64,000 bases of DNA, taken from Eretmocerus hayati (lineage: Eukaryota; Arthropoda; Insecta; Hymenoptera; Aphelinidae). A model generated the notes under the pieces. It made no database searches. It had not been told where the DNA came from and saw only the letters and a program-made list of their open reading frames with translations. This document shows, piece by piece, positions 46,096 to 57,415 of the stretch; within the stretch, counting starts at the first letter, position 1, and each line of letters begins with the position of its first letter. A program made the translations under genes and the position numbers. The stretch is taken from contig CM056744.1 of assembly GCA_029851415.1 (NCBI GenBank), positions 121,304,838-121,368,837 on the forward strand, given 5' to 3'.

Positions 46096-47840
46096 TTTTG
46101 CTGTTTTATGCGTTTTTTGGTCAATTTTCTGATTTTTTATTCTCTGAACAATCAGAAAACAGCGATTTCTGCACATGCCTGTGGTTTTACGGATTCTAAT
46201 GTTACTTGCAATCGAAAGCAGAGAATTGACTTTTGCAAATGCATGTTCCGAAGAAAATTTCCTCAGTTTTCGATTGGAACTACTTTGGAATCCAAAAAAC
46301 CACGAGCACGTGCAGGAATCGCTGTTTTCTTTATTCAAAAAAGAGACTCTATCGCTCTCAGGTCCTAATGGTTAACCCACTCCATCACGGGTGTCTAGAA
46401 CTAGATCTAAATCCATGGTGCAGACCACCCAAGGGATTAATGTGCGATATCATTTCTGGCCCCTGTAGGATCATTTTTCAGCTAGTATAGAAATCGCCAC
46501 TTGGGCCGTTTTCCAATAAAGTCCAAAAAACGTGTTTTTTCGCGACTTTTGAACCTCTTACGCTCTATAGCTCGAACGGGATGCGTTTTTTTGAAAAATG
46601 TGTGGAGACCTTTTTTGTAGATCAAAAGAAATTAACGAAGACTATGCCCTTATCCAATCCCGCGAGACTCACCTGTTGGAGAAATTAGAGCTTTTTTCAC
46701 GATAAATTATATTCTTCCCGCTCTCTCGGTCCACAGCTCGAACGGGTCGCATTTTTTCGAGAAATGTGTAGAGACCTTTTTTGTAGACCTTGAAAAATTG
46801 AGGAAGAATATGTCCTTGTCTCATCCCGTAAGACTCGTTTGTTGGACATATGAGAGGTTTTTCCACCAAAGATCGTATTTCCCTCGTGATTTTCCTCTGT
46901 TTTATAGACATAACTATAAAATAATGTGTTCCATCCGAAGTTCATAGCTCATAGGAAGTTATCCTATGGAAATATCGATGGATCACATAATTTTATGATT
47001 ATGTCTATAAAACAGAGGAAAATTACGGAGGAATTAAGATCTCTGGTGGAAAAACCTCTCATATGTCCAATAAGTGAGTCTTACGGGATGAGACAAGGAC
47101 ATATTCTTCCTCAACTTTTCAAGATCTACAAAAAAGGTCTCTACACATTTCTCGAAAAAATGCGTCCCGTTCGAGCTGTGGACCGAGAGAGCGGGAGAAA
47201 TATAATTTTTCGAGAAAAAAGCTCTAATTCCTCCAACAGGTGAGTCTCACGGGATCGGATAAGGACATATTCTTTGTTAATTTCTTTATCTACAAAAAAG
47301 GTCTCTACACATTTTTCAAAAAAACGCGTCTCGCTTGAGCTATAGAGCGTAAGAGGTCGGAAGGTCGCGAAAAAACACGTTTTTTGGACTTTATCAAAAA
47401 ACGGCTCATGTGGCGATTTCTATACTAGTTGGAAAATGATCCCACAGGGGCCAGAAATGATATCGCACATTAATCCCTTGGGTGGTCTGCACCATGGATT
47501 TAGATCTAGTTCTAGAGACCCGTGCCATGTCCGCCTCTTTAGTATGAGGTCGTCAAAAGTGACAAGGAGGGTTACGATCTAAAGATCGCAGTCAAAAATT
47601 ATTAAGCGTCTCGGTGCAGCAATCCAAAGCCACCTCATCAGTGCCCCTCTGGATGCTTATAGCTCTATCGCTCTAAAAAAAGAGACTCTATCGCTCTGGA
47701 GCGGTAGAGTCTCTTTTTTTAATTCATTTTAATCACGGGTCGATAGAAGCAATGCATTTGAATCGCTGTTTTCTTATTGGTCAGAGAATGAAAAATCAGA
47801 AAATCAACCTAACACCGCATGAAAGAGCAGAAAAATAGCT
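46096..47840. mobile_element. Nested palindromic element, outer terminal repeats
   Basis: The outer ends, about 46096-46165 and 47765-47840, are inverted copies (CAATTTTCTGATTTTTYATT, AGAAAACAGCGATT and complements). The left end itself folds as a hairpin, 46145-46345 (AACAGCGATTTCTGCACATG and complement). A small perfect hairpin with GAGACTCTATCGCTC arms lies at 47679-47722, with its single-arm counterpart at 46343-46366. Confidence 0.7.
46382..47530. repeat. Long palindrome with 555-bp arms
   Basis: The arms 46382-46936 and 46977-47530 are reverse complements with scattered substitutions around a 40-bp loop. Each arm contains two diverged tandem copies of a ~180-bp unit (GTGAGTCTYACGGGATSRGA ... 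GGTCTCTACACATTT ... TCGAGCT), so the unit occurs four times. Both arms keep an 80-codon frame starting MSIKQRKIT, at 47001-47243 on + and its mirror on - ending at 46669. No known domain. Confidence 0.9.
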
Positions 47841-47965
47841 TCCGACTAGTTTTATTGCAAAGATCATTCAATTTCGCATGCATGAGGGATAATGTTCTGT
47901 AAAAGTTATATTGAAATGTTTTTTTAAATTATCAAACTGACCTGATTCCCCCAGGAAATTTTGAT

Positions 47966-48226
47966 CGCTCGTATTCTGTGTTGTTGGGATCAGAAGATTT
48001 CGACCGATTTCGACCAGCAAGAAGAGACTCAAATCGTCGATTTGATATCTCTCAGTCTCATATGGAGAGCTGACAAAATTCGTGGGTCAATTCGTGCCTC
48101 TATGACTCCTCATGGGACCAGAAATGTATTTCACAGATCTAAATCTACTATTAAACTATGGATGACTCGACTATTGTTACTATTGTGGATATGTGTTTCG
48201 GCCCGATTCCTCCGTTGGCCTCGTCA
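47966..48226 (+). repeat. Dispersed copy of the 13.7-kb outer repeat
   Basis: Near-identical to 13676-13925, sharing TTGGGATCAGAAGATTTCGA and CAGATCTAAATCTACTATTA. A single unpaired copy here. Confidence 0.85.
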
Positions 48227-48229
48227 GAA

Positions 48230-50360
48230 AAGCCCAGACTTTTTTTCCTAAAATTCGAGAAGGGTTTGTGATGTCAACCACCTATTAAGTTTTGAGAAAA
48301 ATTTTTGGTGTTATTCCTATAGTGCGACGACCTTCTCCGAAATTTTTTCAGGCCCTCCCAGTGAGTGAAAATTTTATATAATGGACCACAGAATTGAACA
48401 AAAGTTACGAAAAACCGATTTGAGACATCACAATTTCTTTGTCGTTTTTAAATGGCATCCATCTATGCTCTGTCTTGTATTCCAGCATAAAGTGCACATG
48501 ATGGAAAAGAAGAAAATTTAGAAGAAAGATACTCTCCCTAGCTCAAATGCACCGGCTAACATGAGACCGAGTGACTGCAGGCTAGTGTCTCACATCAAAA
48601 GATGCAAAATTTGTTTGAACTGTTAGGATTGTTCACGAGTTGGCAGCTCAACTGCGATTAGAAATAATGCGACCGCCCAGAAGAGCCGAGCACTCAACGA
48701 GCACGATCAAGAGGAACAGAATAAATAGGGTGTTATTCGCGAAATCTCGCAATAGTTTTACCTCCCCGAAACAATTTCAGTTTTCGATCTCCATTTGCAC
48801 AGTACACCTTAGCCAAGAACCGTCTCATCGAAATGGTCGAAACGAGGCGCTCGTAGCAAAGCTGCAATGTCATGACTCGCACTTAATGTATACCTTGGCT
48901 ATCGCATGTGTCCTTAAAGGGAAAGATGAAAGGGTTAAGCTGGCAGACCTAAGCGCCTACTCGGAATAGTTTCTCAGAGCCGTCTCTGTAGCAGCGGGAT
49001 TACGTCGGAACTAGATAACGTTTCATGGTCACGCGAGAGGTGAGGACCAGGTTGGCCCTTAGCCCATTCACCTATCGCTCCAAAAACTCCTTAAACAGCA
49101 TTTACGAGCTCTTTTGGCTCTTGCTGCTACTGCTGTTGCTGCTGCTACCTCACGCGTCTGTATAGAATATAGCTTCGAATTCGCTATTCATCGTCGCCAA
49201 GAGGCCCCTATACGCCCTTCTTTGGTCGCATAGTGTAGGCTCGAAAGCCTCGGGTCTGATTTATCGCGATATGTGGCGTGATTTGTGCCCCCCGAGCTCC
49301 GATCGACCCCCGCTTTACGAACTCAATTCCACGGCACCTACTTGATGCCGCTACGTGTGAGTTTGACTCTGTAAATCTAGTCATGCTTTTTGCAATAGAT
49401 ATTCCCAATAATAGAATTACACTGGTGTGTAATCAGGTGTTCAACAACTTTGCATGACGCATCACAACTCTCGTGGCACGCAGTAAACAAACAGATACTG
49501 CCAGTATATCACACTCAGATAATGTGCTTAAATTGTTTGTGAATGAAGATGATTCAGCAACACCGCATGACAATTGTTTTATTCGCAAACTCGTACCAGA
49601 TTGTGGAATGTATTAATATCTGTAATCGTTATTCTCTTTATTTACGCCTACGTCTTCTGAAGACCCAAAGTGCGGGAAACGGATAATTTTTTCAATCAAG
49701 TAATTCAATTGATGTAGAGCAAAAAACCGTTTGCCTTCGATGTTTACATTTCTGTCCGCTTGATGTATTTCCCCTCATACTTTTTGTTCGAAATATGAAT
49801 GGCTTACGATTGATTTTGAATAGCGTCATACGTAGAAACACAATGTGCCTGCGTGCAAGGCTATGGAAAAACTTACTATCTCACCCTGAACGTTGGCGTT
49901 TTTCGCTGGGAAAATGCATTTCCGCACCTCGGTATGCGATAGATATTAGTTGAGGAAAATCATCCAATGACGTTCTATTCCATGATTAATTTTTGTACGA
50001 ATCCAAGTTTCATTATAAATAATCACAGTTATCAGTTAATCTGTATCTACTTCTCAAAAATGGTCTCGAAGGATTTTAAGGGATTTGCAAGTGAAGATGA
50101 GGAACTGCATTTCGCCGGGATATTTTTGCCTCGGATGATAATACAATCTATGTGTAGCCTCAAAGCTAGGGATCACAGATAAAATTCGTGATTGCTACAC
50201 GCAATAGTTTCATGAAAGAAACCTGCTTGAACGTGAGCTCAATCGAATTTTGTGATTGTAAAATGTTACCCACTGAATAAAGACCTGTGAATAATGATTA
50301 TGATGTGAGTCAGAGTAGCCTTGCCAAAGTTCGATTCATCGGATTCCGCAAGATAGTTTG
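48230..50360. other. Gene-free stretch
   Basis: No recognised gene. A (GCT)n-like run lies at 49121-49148 and a relic of the twin-hairpin element at about 49826-49945. The 109-codon frame at 48640-48969 has no known domain. Confidence 0.45.
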
Positions 50361-50449
50361 ATTATAAGGTAACTGTGCCTAATATGCCCCCACTACTTTT
50401 GTTTCACTCATATTTTTGGCTTATCTCAATATTGTTCAACGTATCTTAC

Positions 50450-52872
50450 GAGGAGGGGGTCAGGCCTTCGGATCACGGATTCGCCTGAAACTGTGGGAAG
50501 AGTGTTCTTTCAGCACAAGAATAAGTTATCCAAAACCGCGCTTGCCAACGCTCAAGCGTTTTTGAGCTACAGGCTAAAACATATGCATTACAGTATATCT
50601 ATATATAACATTTTTGATGAATATGGATATGGGCCATTTCGGAGCATTTCGACGAATGCCTGCACCAGGGGGGTCTGGAAAAAATCCGCAAAAATTTTTT
50701 TCTGTTAGTACTATGTTAAAATAGTACAAAAAAATTTTTTTTGGATTTTTTCGAAGGCCCCCGTGGGCCCTAGGGCCCATAAAAGACCTATTTTTGGCCC
50801 CTTTTTAGCCTATCTTGGGAAAATCATAACTCCGACTAGAATCAACATTTTTCAACGTACGTGGGCGCATTTTTCTCGTCAAGACTAGTACTTTCAAGAA
50901 AAAAACTGTCCGAGACCAAAAATTCAGCCTAGCAACTTCTGGAAGCTATTTACTAAAGGCCGATTTTAGCGATTTTTAGGCCTTCTTCCAAGTGATCTAG
51001 CTCCTACTAGACATGTGATAATCGACTTTTGCAGGTGGTCATTTTAAAGGTCTTGAAAAAACCTACAATTTGACCACCTGCAGAAGTCGATTATCGTACT
51101 TTTTATAGGAGCTATAGCCGATACAAGTTGAGCAGTTTTGTAAAAACGCCAAACTTTGAGCTCAATTTAAAAAAAACACTTTTTTTTTTTCGAGGTCTAA
51201 CCTATGAGAAAATGTTCTTGAAAGCCCCAACTATCAACCCCAAAAATAATCTGAGTGGGATATTCAATTCTCGATTTTATTCAGCCAATTTAAAACACCC
51301 TCTTTTGACTTTTTGCTTAAAATGCCAACACAGGCATGGCTCGCATATGTATCCATCGGAGTTGTTGTGCACCAATCTGGGTGGAATTACTCCCCAAAGT
51401 ACCCCTAAATATGTGTAAGAACTTCCGGAGGCGAGCCTCGAGCCAGAAGCGAGCTGGAGGTTCAATCGACCAGGTCCAAAATGGGCATTATTTCGTCTAA
51501 TTTCGGGTAGGCGAGCGAGGGCTCGATTCCCCGTGTTTCTGCTCACAAACGACACGAGTGGCTAGAATGGGGATTCAAACATGTTTTTCCGACTCAAAAT
51601 GACCATCTAAACACGATCCCGGGGTCAATTTAGCCCTTAATCATCGTCATTTTGCAGTAGAGGCGCAAAATCTGTTATTACGGAGTTTAACGCCGTTTGA
51701 GGATTGGATGATATCCTAGGCACAAATTGACCCCGGGATCGTGTTTAGATGGTCATTTTGAGTCGGAAAAACATGTTTGAATCCCCATTTTAGCCACTCG
51801 TGTCGTTTGTGAGCAGAAACACGGGGAATCGAGCCCTCGCTCGCCTACCCGAAATTAGACGAAATAATGCCCATTTTGGACCTGATCGATTGAACCTCCA
51901 GCTCGCTTCTGGCTCGAGGCTCGCCTCCGGAAGTTCTTACACATATTTAGGGGTACTTTGGGGAGTAATTCCACCCAGATTGGTGCACAACAACTCAGAT
52001 GGAAGCATATGCGAGCCATGCCTGTGTTGGCATTTTAAGCAAAAAGTCAAAAGAGGGTGTTTTAAATTGGCTGAATAAAATCGAGAATTGAATATCCCAC
52101 TCAGATTATTTTTGGGGTTGATAGTTGGGGCTTTCAAGAACATTTTCTCATAGGTTAGACCTCGAAAAAAAAAAAGTGTTTTTTTTAAATTGAGCTCAAA
52201 GTTTGGCGTTTTTACAAAACTGCTCAACTTGTATCGGCTATAGCTCCTATAAAAAGTACGATAATCGACTTCTGCAGGTGGTCAAATTGTAGGTTTTTTC
52301 AAGACCTTCAAAATGACCACCTGCAAAAGTCGATTATCACATGTCTAGTAGGAGCTAGATCACTTGGAAGAAGGCCTAAAAATCGCTAAAATCTGCCTTC
52401 AGTAAATAGCTTCCAGAAGTTGCTAGGCTGAATTTTTGGTCTCGGAAAATTTTTTTCTTGAAAGTACTAGTCTTGACGAGAAAAATGCGCCCACGTACGT
52501 TGAAAAATGTTGATTCTAGTCGGAGTTATGATTTTCCCAAGATAGGCTAAAAAGGGGCCAAAAATAGGTCTTTTATGGGCCCTAGGGCCCACGGGGGCCT
52601 TCGAAAAAATCCAAAAAAAATTTTTTTGTACTATATCAACATAGTACTAACAGAAAAAAATTTTTGCGGATTTTTTCCAGACCCCCCTGGTGCAGGCATT
52701 CGTCGAAATGCTCCGAAATGGCCCATATACTGTAATGCATGGGTCGTATGCTGTTACTCCAAAACGCTTCAGCGTTGGCATGCGTGGTTTTGGATATCTT
52801 ATTTTCGTGCTGAAAGAAAAGTATTCCCAAAGTTTCAGGCAAATCCGTGATCCGAAGGCCTGACCCCCTCCT
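50450..52872. repeat. Giant palindrome, arms about 1.15-1.2 kb
   Basis: Left arm 50450-51633 and right arm 51724-52872 are reverse complements around a 90-bp loop. The inner ~600 bp of each arm are almost identical: the mirrored 92- and 96-codon frames differ by only 2 and 1 residues. The outer parts are more diverged, and the left arm has a small extra segment near 50570-50630. Translated frames are mirror shadows, not genes. Confidence 0.95.
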
Positions 52873-52984
52873 TGTTAGCTCGTTTCAAAGATCGTTTCAA
52901 GGCCTTCAAAATGAGCTACAGTACGTTTAATTTCAAGGGATTCGAGGTGTCCCACGACTGTAGCGCACCTAGCGGATCATGTGT

Positions 52985-53070
52985 CGAGGCTCTTATACCC
53001 CTAATGCATAAGTTAATACCCATATCGATGGTGATGCTATATATACTAGGGGTATAAGAGCTTCGCAAAT
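52985..53070. repeat. Small hairpin
   Basis: GAGGCTCTTATACCCCTA and TAGGGGTATAAGAGCTTC are inverted around a ~45-bp spacer. Confidence 0.7.
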
Positions 53071-53189
53071 CGATCACTCGTACCACTTTTATACGTGGAA
53101 GTTGGCGCTGGAGTCGGTGGACATCTCGAATTGGAGCCTAGCTATCTCAATTTTTGCGAAACAAGATTTCTTGCGAGTTTTTGATAATG

Positions 53190-53540
53190 TGTTCCTAACA
53201 TGCCCCCATAGCCATTTCGCGATTCTGAAGCTCTGGAAAAGCGGTGTCGGTTTCGAAGCATGGCTGCTATGTATTAAATAGACAAATCGTCATATTTTAA
53301 GGTGTTGCCGATGATTTAGACAGCACATAATCTCAAAATTAATATAAAAATAGGTTTTTTGCATATTTTGCGAGATCTGGTGCATTTTGAAGGGCCCATG
53401 CTGCTGGATATCGCTAAGACCCTAAATATACCTGAAAATAATGTTATCTCGACAAAAAAGTGCTAAAAGTACTTGCGGCATTGCGCAAAGCCTTCTATAT
53501 GCGGAAAAGGGGGTGGCATATTAGAAACATTGCATTTTTT
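53190..53540. mobile_element. Nested smaller relative of the CCTAATATGCCCCC element
   Basis: The inner ends TGTTCCTAACATGCCCCCAT (about 53190) and GGGGGTGGCATATTAGAAACA (about 53510) resemble the ends of the 3.5-kb element, in the same outward arrangement, about 340 bp apart. Confidence 0.45.
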
Positions 53541-53879
53541 GTATTAATGTGAGCGTAGAATCAGCTAGAAATCGAATTTTGCAGTTCTGTAGAAAGCATT
53601 TCAAAGTTTGAACAAAGACAAAGTAAATGACCTGAAGTACGTTGGAATTGATCTCATCAATTTTGTTTGGCATAGCTTTTAGTGACCAACAAAAAAGAAG
53701 TCAAAAGTACCGAAAAACCACTTTTTCTGTTCTTAGAAATGCGCGTATCAAGTCATTCATTCTCTCATATTTTAACGTAACAAGCATGAAAAAAAATGCG
53801 CGCCAAGGTCTGCGGGTTGGTACATTCGAGAACTTGAGTGGGGGCATATTAGGCACCCTCACCTTATCTCAAGAAACGT

Positions 53880-54370
53880 ATTAGGCCAATTCGAGAGGCC
53901 GCTGTTCAATTTCATCAACTGCTACGCGTTCTCACAGCTGATCTGAAGTAAACTCGATCCTCATGAGGTCGCTACATTCGGTGTGAAAAGTTATTCTAAT
54001 GAAAATTTGACTATTGCAGATAAGTAACTGTCACATTTTATTCAAGTATATTTGGGCTAATTTTTGGTCTTGGTAAGGAAAGTCTCGAATCGCAGTGGAT
54101 GGTATTAATCGAATTAGCTAGAAGAGGTTTGTCAATCACAATCTCTCGAAAGTGTGATATTCCAATAAATGAGTCCGTGATTTTAAATCCGAATTAAGTA
54201 ATTCCAGACGCAGCCAGGCGCGAAATTTTTTGCTCACACTCCCATGGCTGCACACTCATTAAATTAAAGAAATTAATCATCCTAGTTCAGAAAAGGCTCG
54301 CGCGTCTCATCTCAATCCAATTGCATGGTACACACACTTCTAGCGCATAGTTTCATTATGAAGCTCACTC
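53880..54370. other. Gene-free stretch, nothing recognised
   Basis: AT-rich, no open frame or repeat of note. Confidence 0.5.
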
Positions 54371-56040
54371 CCACGCTCAAACTTGGTTCTACAGATATAC
54401 ATACATCTTGAGAGTATCATCTCAACTCGGGGGTGTCGAAATAAGGAGCTCTTCACATCCTCTGCGATTCGTCTCTCTCTCTCTCTCTGCTCAGCTGCTC
54501 AAAGCTCTCCTCTCGTCGACACCCATCAAGAGAGAGAGACAATTTCGTATTTCGCTCCAGTATCGCCGCTTCCAAATATTCGTACGCACACCGACATACT
54601 AGTGAATAAGTGCACGCGCATACTACGATTATTCGCGGATTGCAAGAGTGTGCGCGTAATCCGCTTTTTGGGCGCGCGACGTCCGCGCGTTATTTTGAAA
54701 GTTAAATTTGAAAGTCCCGGGCTTCGAATTACGTAGTAGCCCCATGGTGCACCACACATACAATGTCCGGAAGCTGGGGAAAGCGGGAGTGAGATGAGTC
54801 CGTTGGTGGTTGTACGTACCACTTACTCATAGGTCTCGCGGCGATATCTCAGCATAGCCGGCCGATAAATTATAATATGTAAATCAGCCCGGCTGGTGGC
54901 TGCAAGTACACGTATGCGCGCCTTATTCCTTCTCTACTTATACTTGCGCGCTATATTCTCGGGGCGCAATTACGTCGCATACCTGCCCCACACTACACTC
55001 ACGTAAAATACGCTCTCACAAAGATGTATGTGTGTGTGTGTGTGTTATGGGGAGGATTGCGAATTGAGACTCACTGACGCTTATAAGATCGTGCGGGCGT
55101 GCGGTACTCGCCTAATTTCTTCGACGGACCCGAGACACCCCCTCGAATCCAAGAATGTATAGTTGCATAGTAAAAGTGTCCGACAGCTTATTCCATTTTG
55201 ACGAGTGTGTCGATATCAAAGCGAAGGACGAGTGCCATTCTGCCACTCTACACCGTGCACTCGTCTCATTCTCTTTGTCTATTTTTGCGCGCGATAAGAG
55301 AGCTGCTGCAGCGTATACGCTGTAGCCCGAAAGATGCGTCGGATATTCTGAAAGATAAATGCGATCCGGAGAACTCATGTTGCATGGAGCACTATGCTGC
55401 ACTTACCTAACTCTGGTCCCACACAAACTTGATTTTTTCGTTTTCCAAAGATCGATCGAGGACTTGATAATTTTTTTGACAGAAATATTTGAGCGCCCGC
55501 GACGTTGGATTGGCGGTCTCGATTTCAAATAAATGTTGTTTTCAATGTACTAGACTGGCATCCATCGAATGATATAACCCTTCCAAAAAACCTAAAATTC
55601 TAAAACAAGATGAAAAGAAACCCGGGCGAGTCATCACCCCCAAATTATTAATGTAGACTGATATCGAGCTTGCGGAACACTCATCCACTCGTGTGATTCT
55701 CCATTTTACCCATTTCTCTCACCTCGATCCAAAAATTTCCAATAATCCCCGTCTCTCTTCGTCTCGATCCGAGATGGAGCACTCAGCGAAACGTCTCGAT
55801 GGCCAAAAACTCGCGTATCCACTACGAATGCGAGCCTCGATGTGGGCATAACAAGAAAGAGCGAGCGAGAGAGAGAGAGAGGAAGATTATCATGCAACCC
55901 GCATCCGCCAATTTATCAATGCTCTGCGGTGCTGCCGGCGATTTCTCAAGATCCGAGATTGTGCAACGAACCATGACTCTGACTACTCTCTCTCTCTCTC
56001 TCTCTCTCCTTCTCTGAGATTTCCGTGTCGCGATCCAGGA
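54371..56040. other. Higher-GC, GA/CT- and GT-repeat-rich region
   Basis: The base composition shifts, with many CG dinucleotides (GCGCGCGACGTCCGCGCG near 54670). It contains (CT)n at 54473-54490 and 55983-56008, (GT)n at 55025-55045 and (GA)n at 55866-55880. Such GAGA-rich, CpG-retaining sequence is common around insect promoters, but no gene can be attached here. Confidence 0.35.
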
Positions 56041-56279
56041 TGGTGGGTTATTACACGATAAGTGTGTTCGAGGCCAACCATACTGAGCCATTTTTTTCAT
56101 CACTCCGATGAGACTCAAAATTTGTCAAAGTTTATTTGGGAATTTACCTTCGACCCTGAGGTCGATGACGGTTCGGAGGATAACCAAGATTAGATATCTC
56201 AATTCTGCATCCCGTGAAATTTCACAGCGGATTTCAAAACTGTCCGAGAAAGATACTAGCAGGATGTTTACAGGACTTT

Positions 56280-56495
56280 TCGCGAGGTGATTAAGGACTT
56301 TTCAAGAATCTTCTCAAGACCTTTTAAGGACTAAGATGAGTCTCCACGCAAAGATTCAAATTGATGGGAGTCTTGTACGAATCTCACAATTTTATTTATG
56401 GTCGAGCTCCGCAATTCAAGACCTTTTCAGGACTTGAGCACTTTTTGGACCGAATAAGAACTTTTCAAAGACTTTAAGGACTTTGAGGACTCTAA
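56280..56495. repeat. Degenerate AAGGACTTTTCAAGACC repeats
   Basis: At least five short variants of AAGGACTTTTCAAGAC / AAGACCTTTTCAGGAC lie in direct order immediately left of the piggyBac-like element. Confidence 0.6.
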
Positions 56496-57280
56496 CCCGT
56501 TGCCCCCACACCTCCGTGGCGCCACGTTTACCCCAATGGGGTCACTCTGACCCCGCGCAGAAAACCGTTGCTCACACTTCAGGAAATTAAGATATTATCA
56601 TAAACCAAGAAAGTATATGGAATTTGAAGTGATTCCAAGAATATCCCACAGTTTCTAGGGCGATAACTGATGATCTCGTATGTCAGTCCCATCAATCAAA
56701 TTTAAAATGTCAAATAACGAATATTTCCATTCAGAATTCCACCAAACCGGTAAATCTTAACCTTTTTCAAAATTTCTTGTGGAATTATACTCGGAAAATG
56801 ATACACTTTCAGATAAGGATCGTTGCATTCAGCATCCTGGAAAAAAGTATATTTATTCCGAAGAATCACCGAGGAGAATAATGATGATATTCGAAAAATC
56901 GCGGTGTATATGCAGATGGCCATGAAAAATGTTGATACAGGGAGCCGGAACAAGGTTAGTACATGATTTTTGAGTTCACTTCACGATCGAGTATCGACTT
57001 TTTCCCGAAATCGATCAGCACCAAATTAGAAAGTCTGTATGTCACGATCAAAAACCTCTGGTAACTATTCCCCCACACGGGGTCACTCTGACCCCACAAT
57101 TCATCCTGCAACTGCTAGGAGCACCATGATGCGTTGCCGAACTTAATGTAACACCGCAGATGTACAGTGATTCGAACTGACATCGGATAGCGGCGCTAGT
57201 ACGATCTCCATCGTTTGGCGGCCGTGTTTAAAACCGAAAGCAAGCCTGGGGTCAGAATGACCTCCGGTGGAGGCAACGGG
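56496..57280. mobile_element. piggyBac-like MITE, 785 bp
   Basis: Ends CCCGTTGCCCCCAC and GTGGAGGCAACGGG are inverted and start/end with CCC/GGG. The right flank is TTAA (57281-57284) and the left is CTAA (56492-56495), fitting the TTAA target duplication of piggyBac elements with one mutation. Internal palindromes GGGGTCACTCTGACCCC occur near both ends (56536 and about 57079), with a related inverted motif at 57248. No transposase. Confidence 0.7.
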
Positions 57281-57391
57281 TTAAGGACCAGTCGACACCC
57301 TGTACTGGGTAATTCGTTCTACCCGAGGCGATATTCTACGCTACTTCTGATAGATTTCACTTTTCTCATCAGTTTTTGAGTTCAGTCTAAA

Positions 57392-57415
57392 GACCCCGCC
57401 GTATATCATGCAAAT
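57392..57415 (+). mobile_element. Solo end of the ACCCCGCC-TIR family
   Basis: TAAAGACCCCGCCGTATA matches the left end of the element in ABCC copy 2 intron 9. No right end follows in the window. Confidence 0.5.

Larger units (their letters stand above)
50365..53874. mobile_element. 3.5-kb TIR element enclosing a giant palindrome
   Basis: Inverted ends: AAGGTAACTGTGCCTAATAT followed by GCCCCCAC on the left, and its counterpart GTGGGGGCATATTAGGCACC...CTCACCTT on the right (53838-53872). The terminal match is about 27 bp. No transposase frame. The interior is the palindrome 50450-52872 plus a right-hand segment that holds a smaller related pair of ends. Confidence 0.6.

Noticed and set aside
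49200..49400. Possible tRNA or structured RNA in the GC-richer patch
   Set aside because: No A-box/B-box pair or cloverleaf could be assembled by eye.
51128..52227. Four mirrored 92- and 96-codon frames
   Set aside because: They are the same sequence read from both arms of the palindrome; no domain and no independent evidence of coding.
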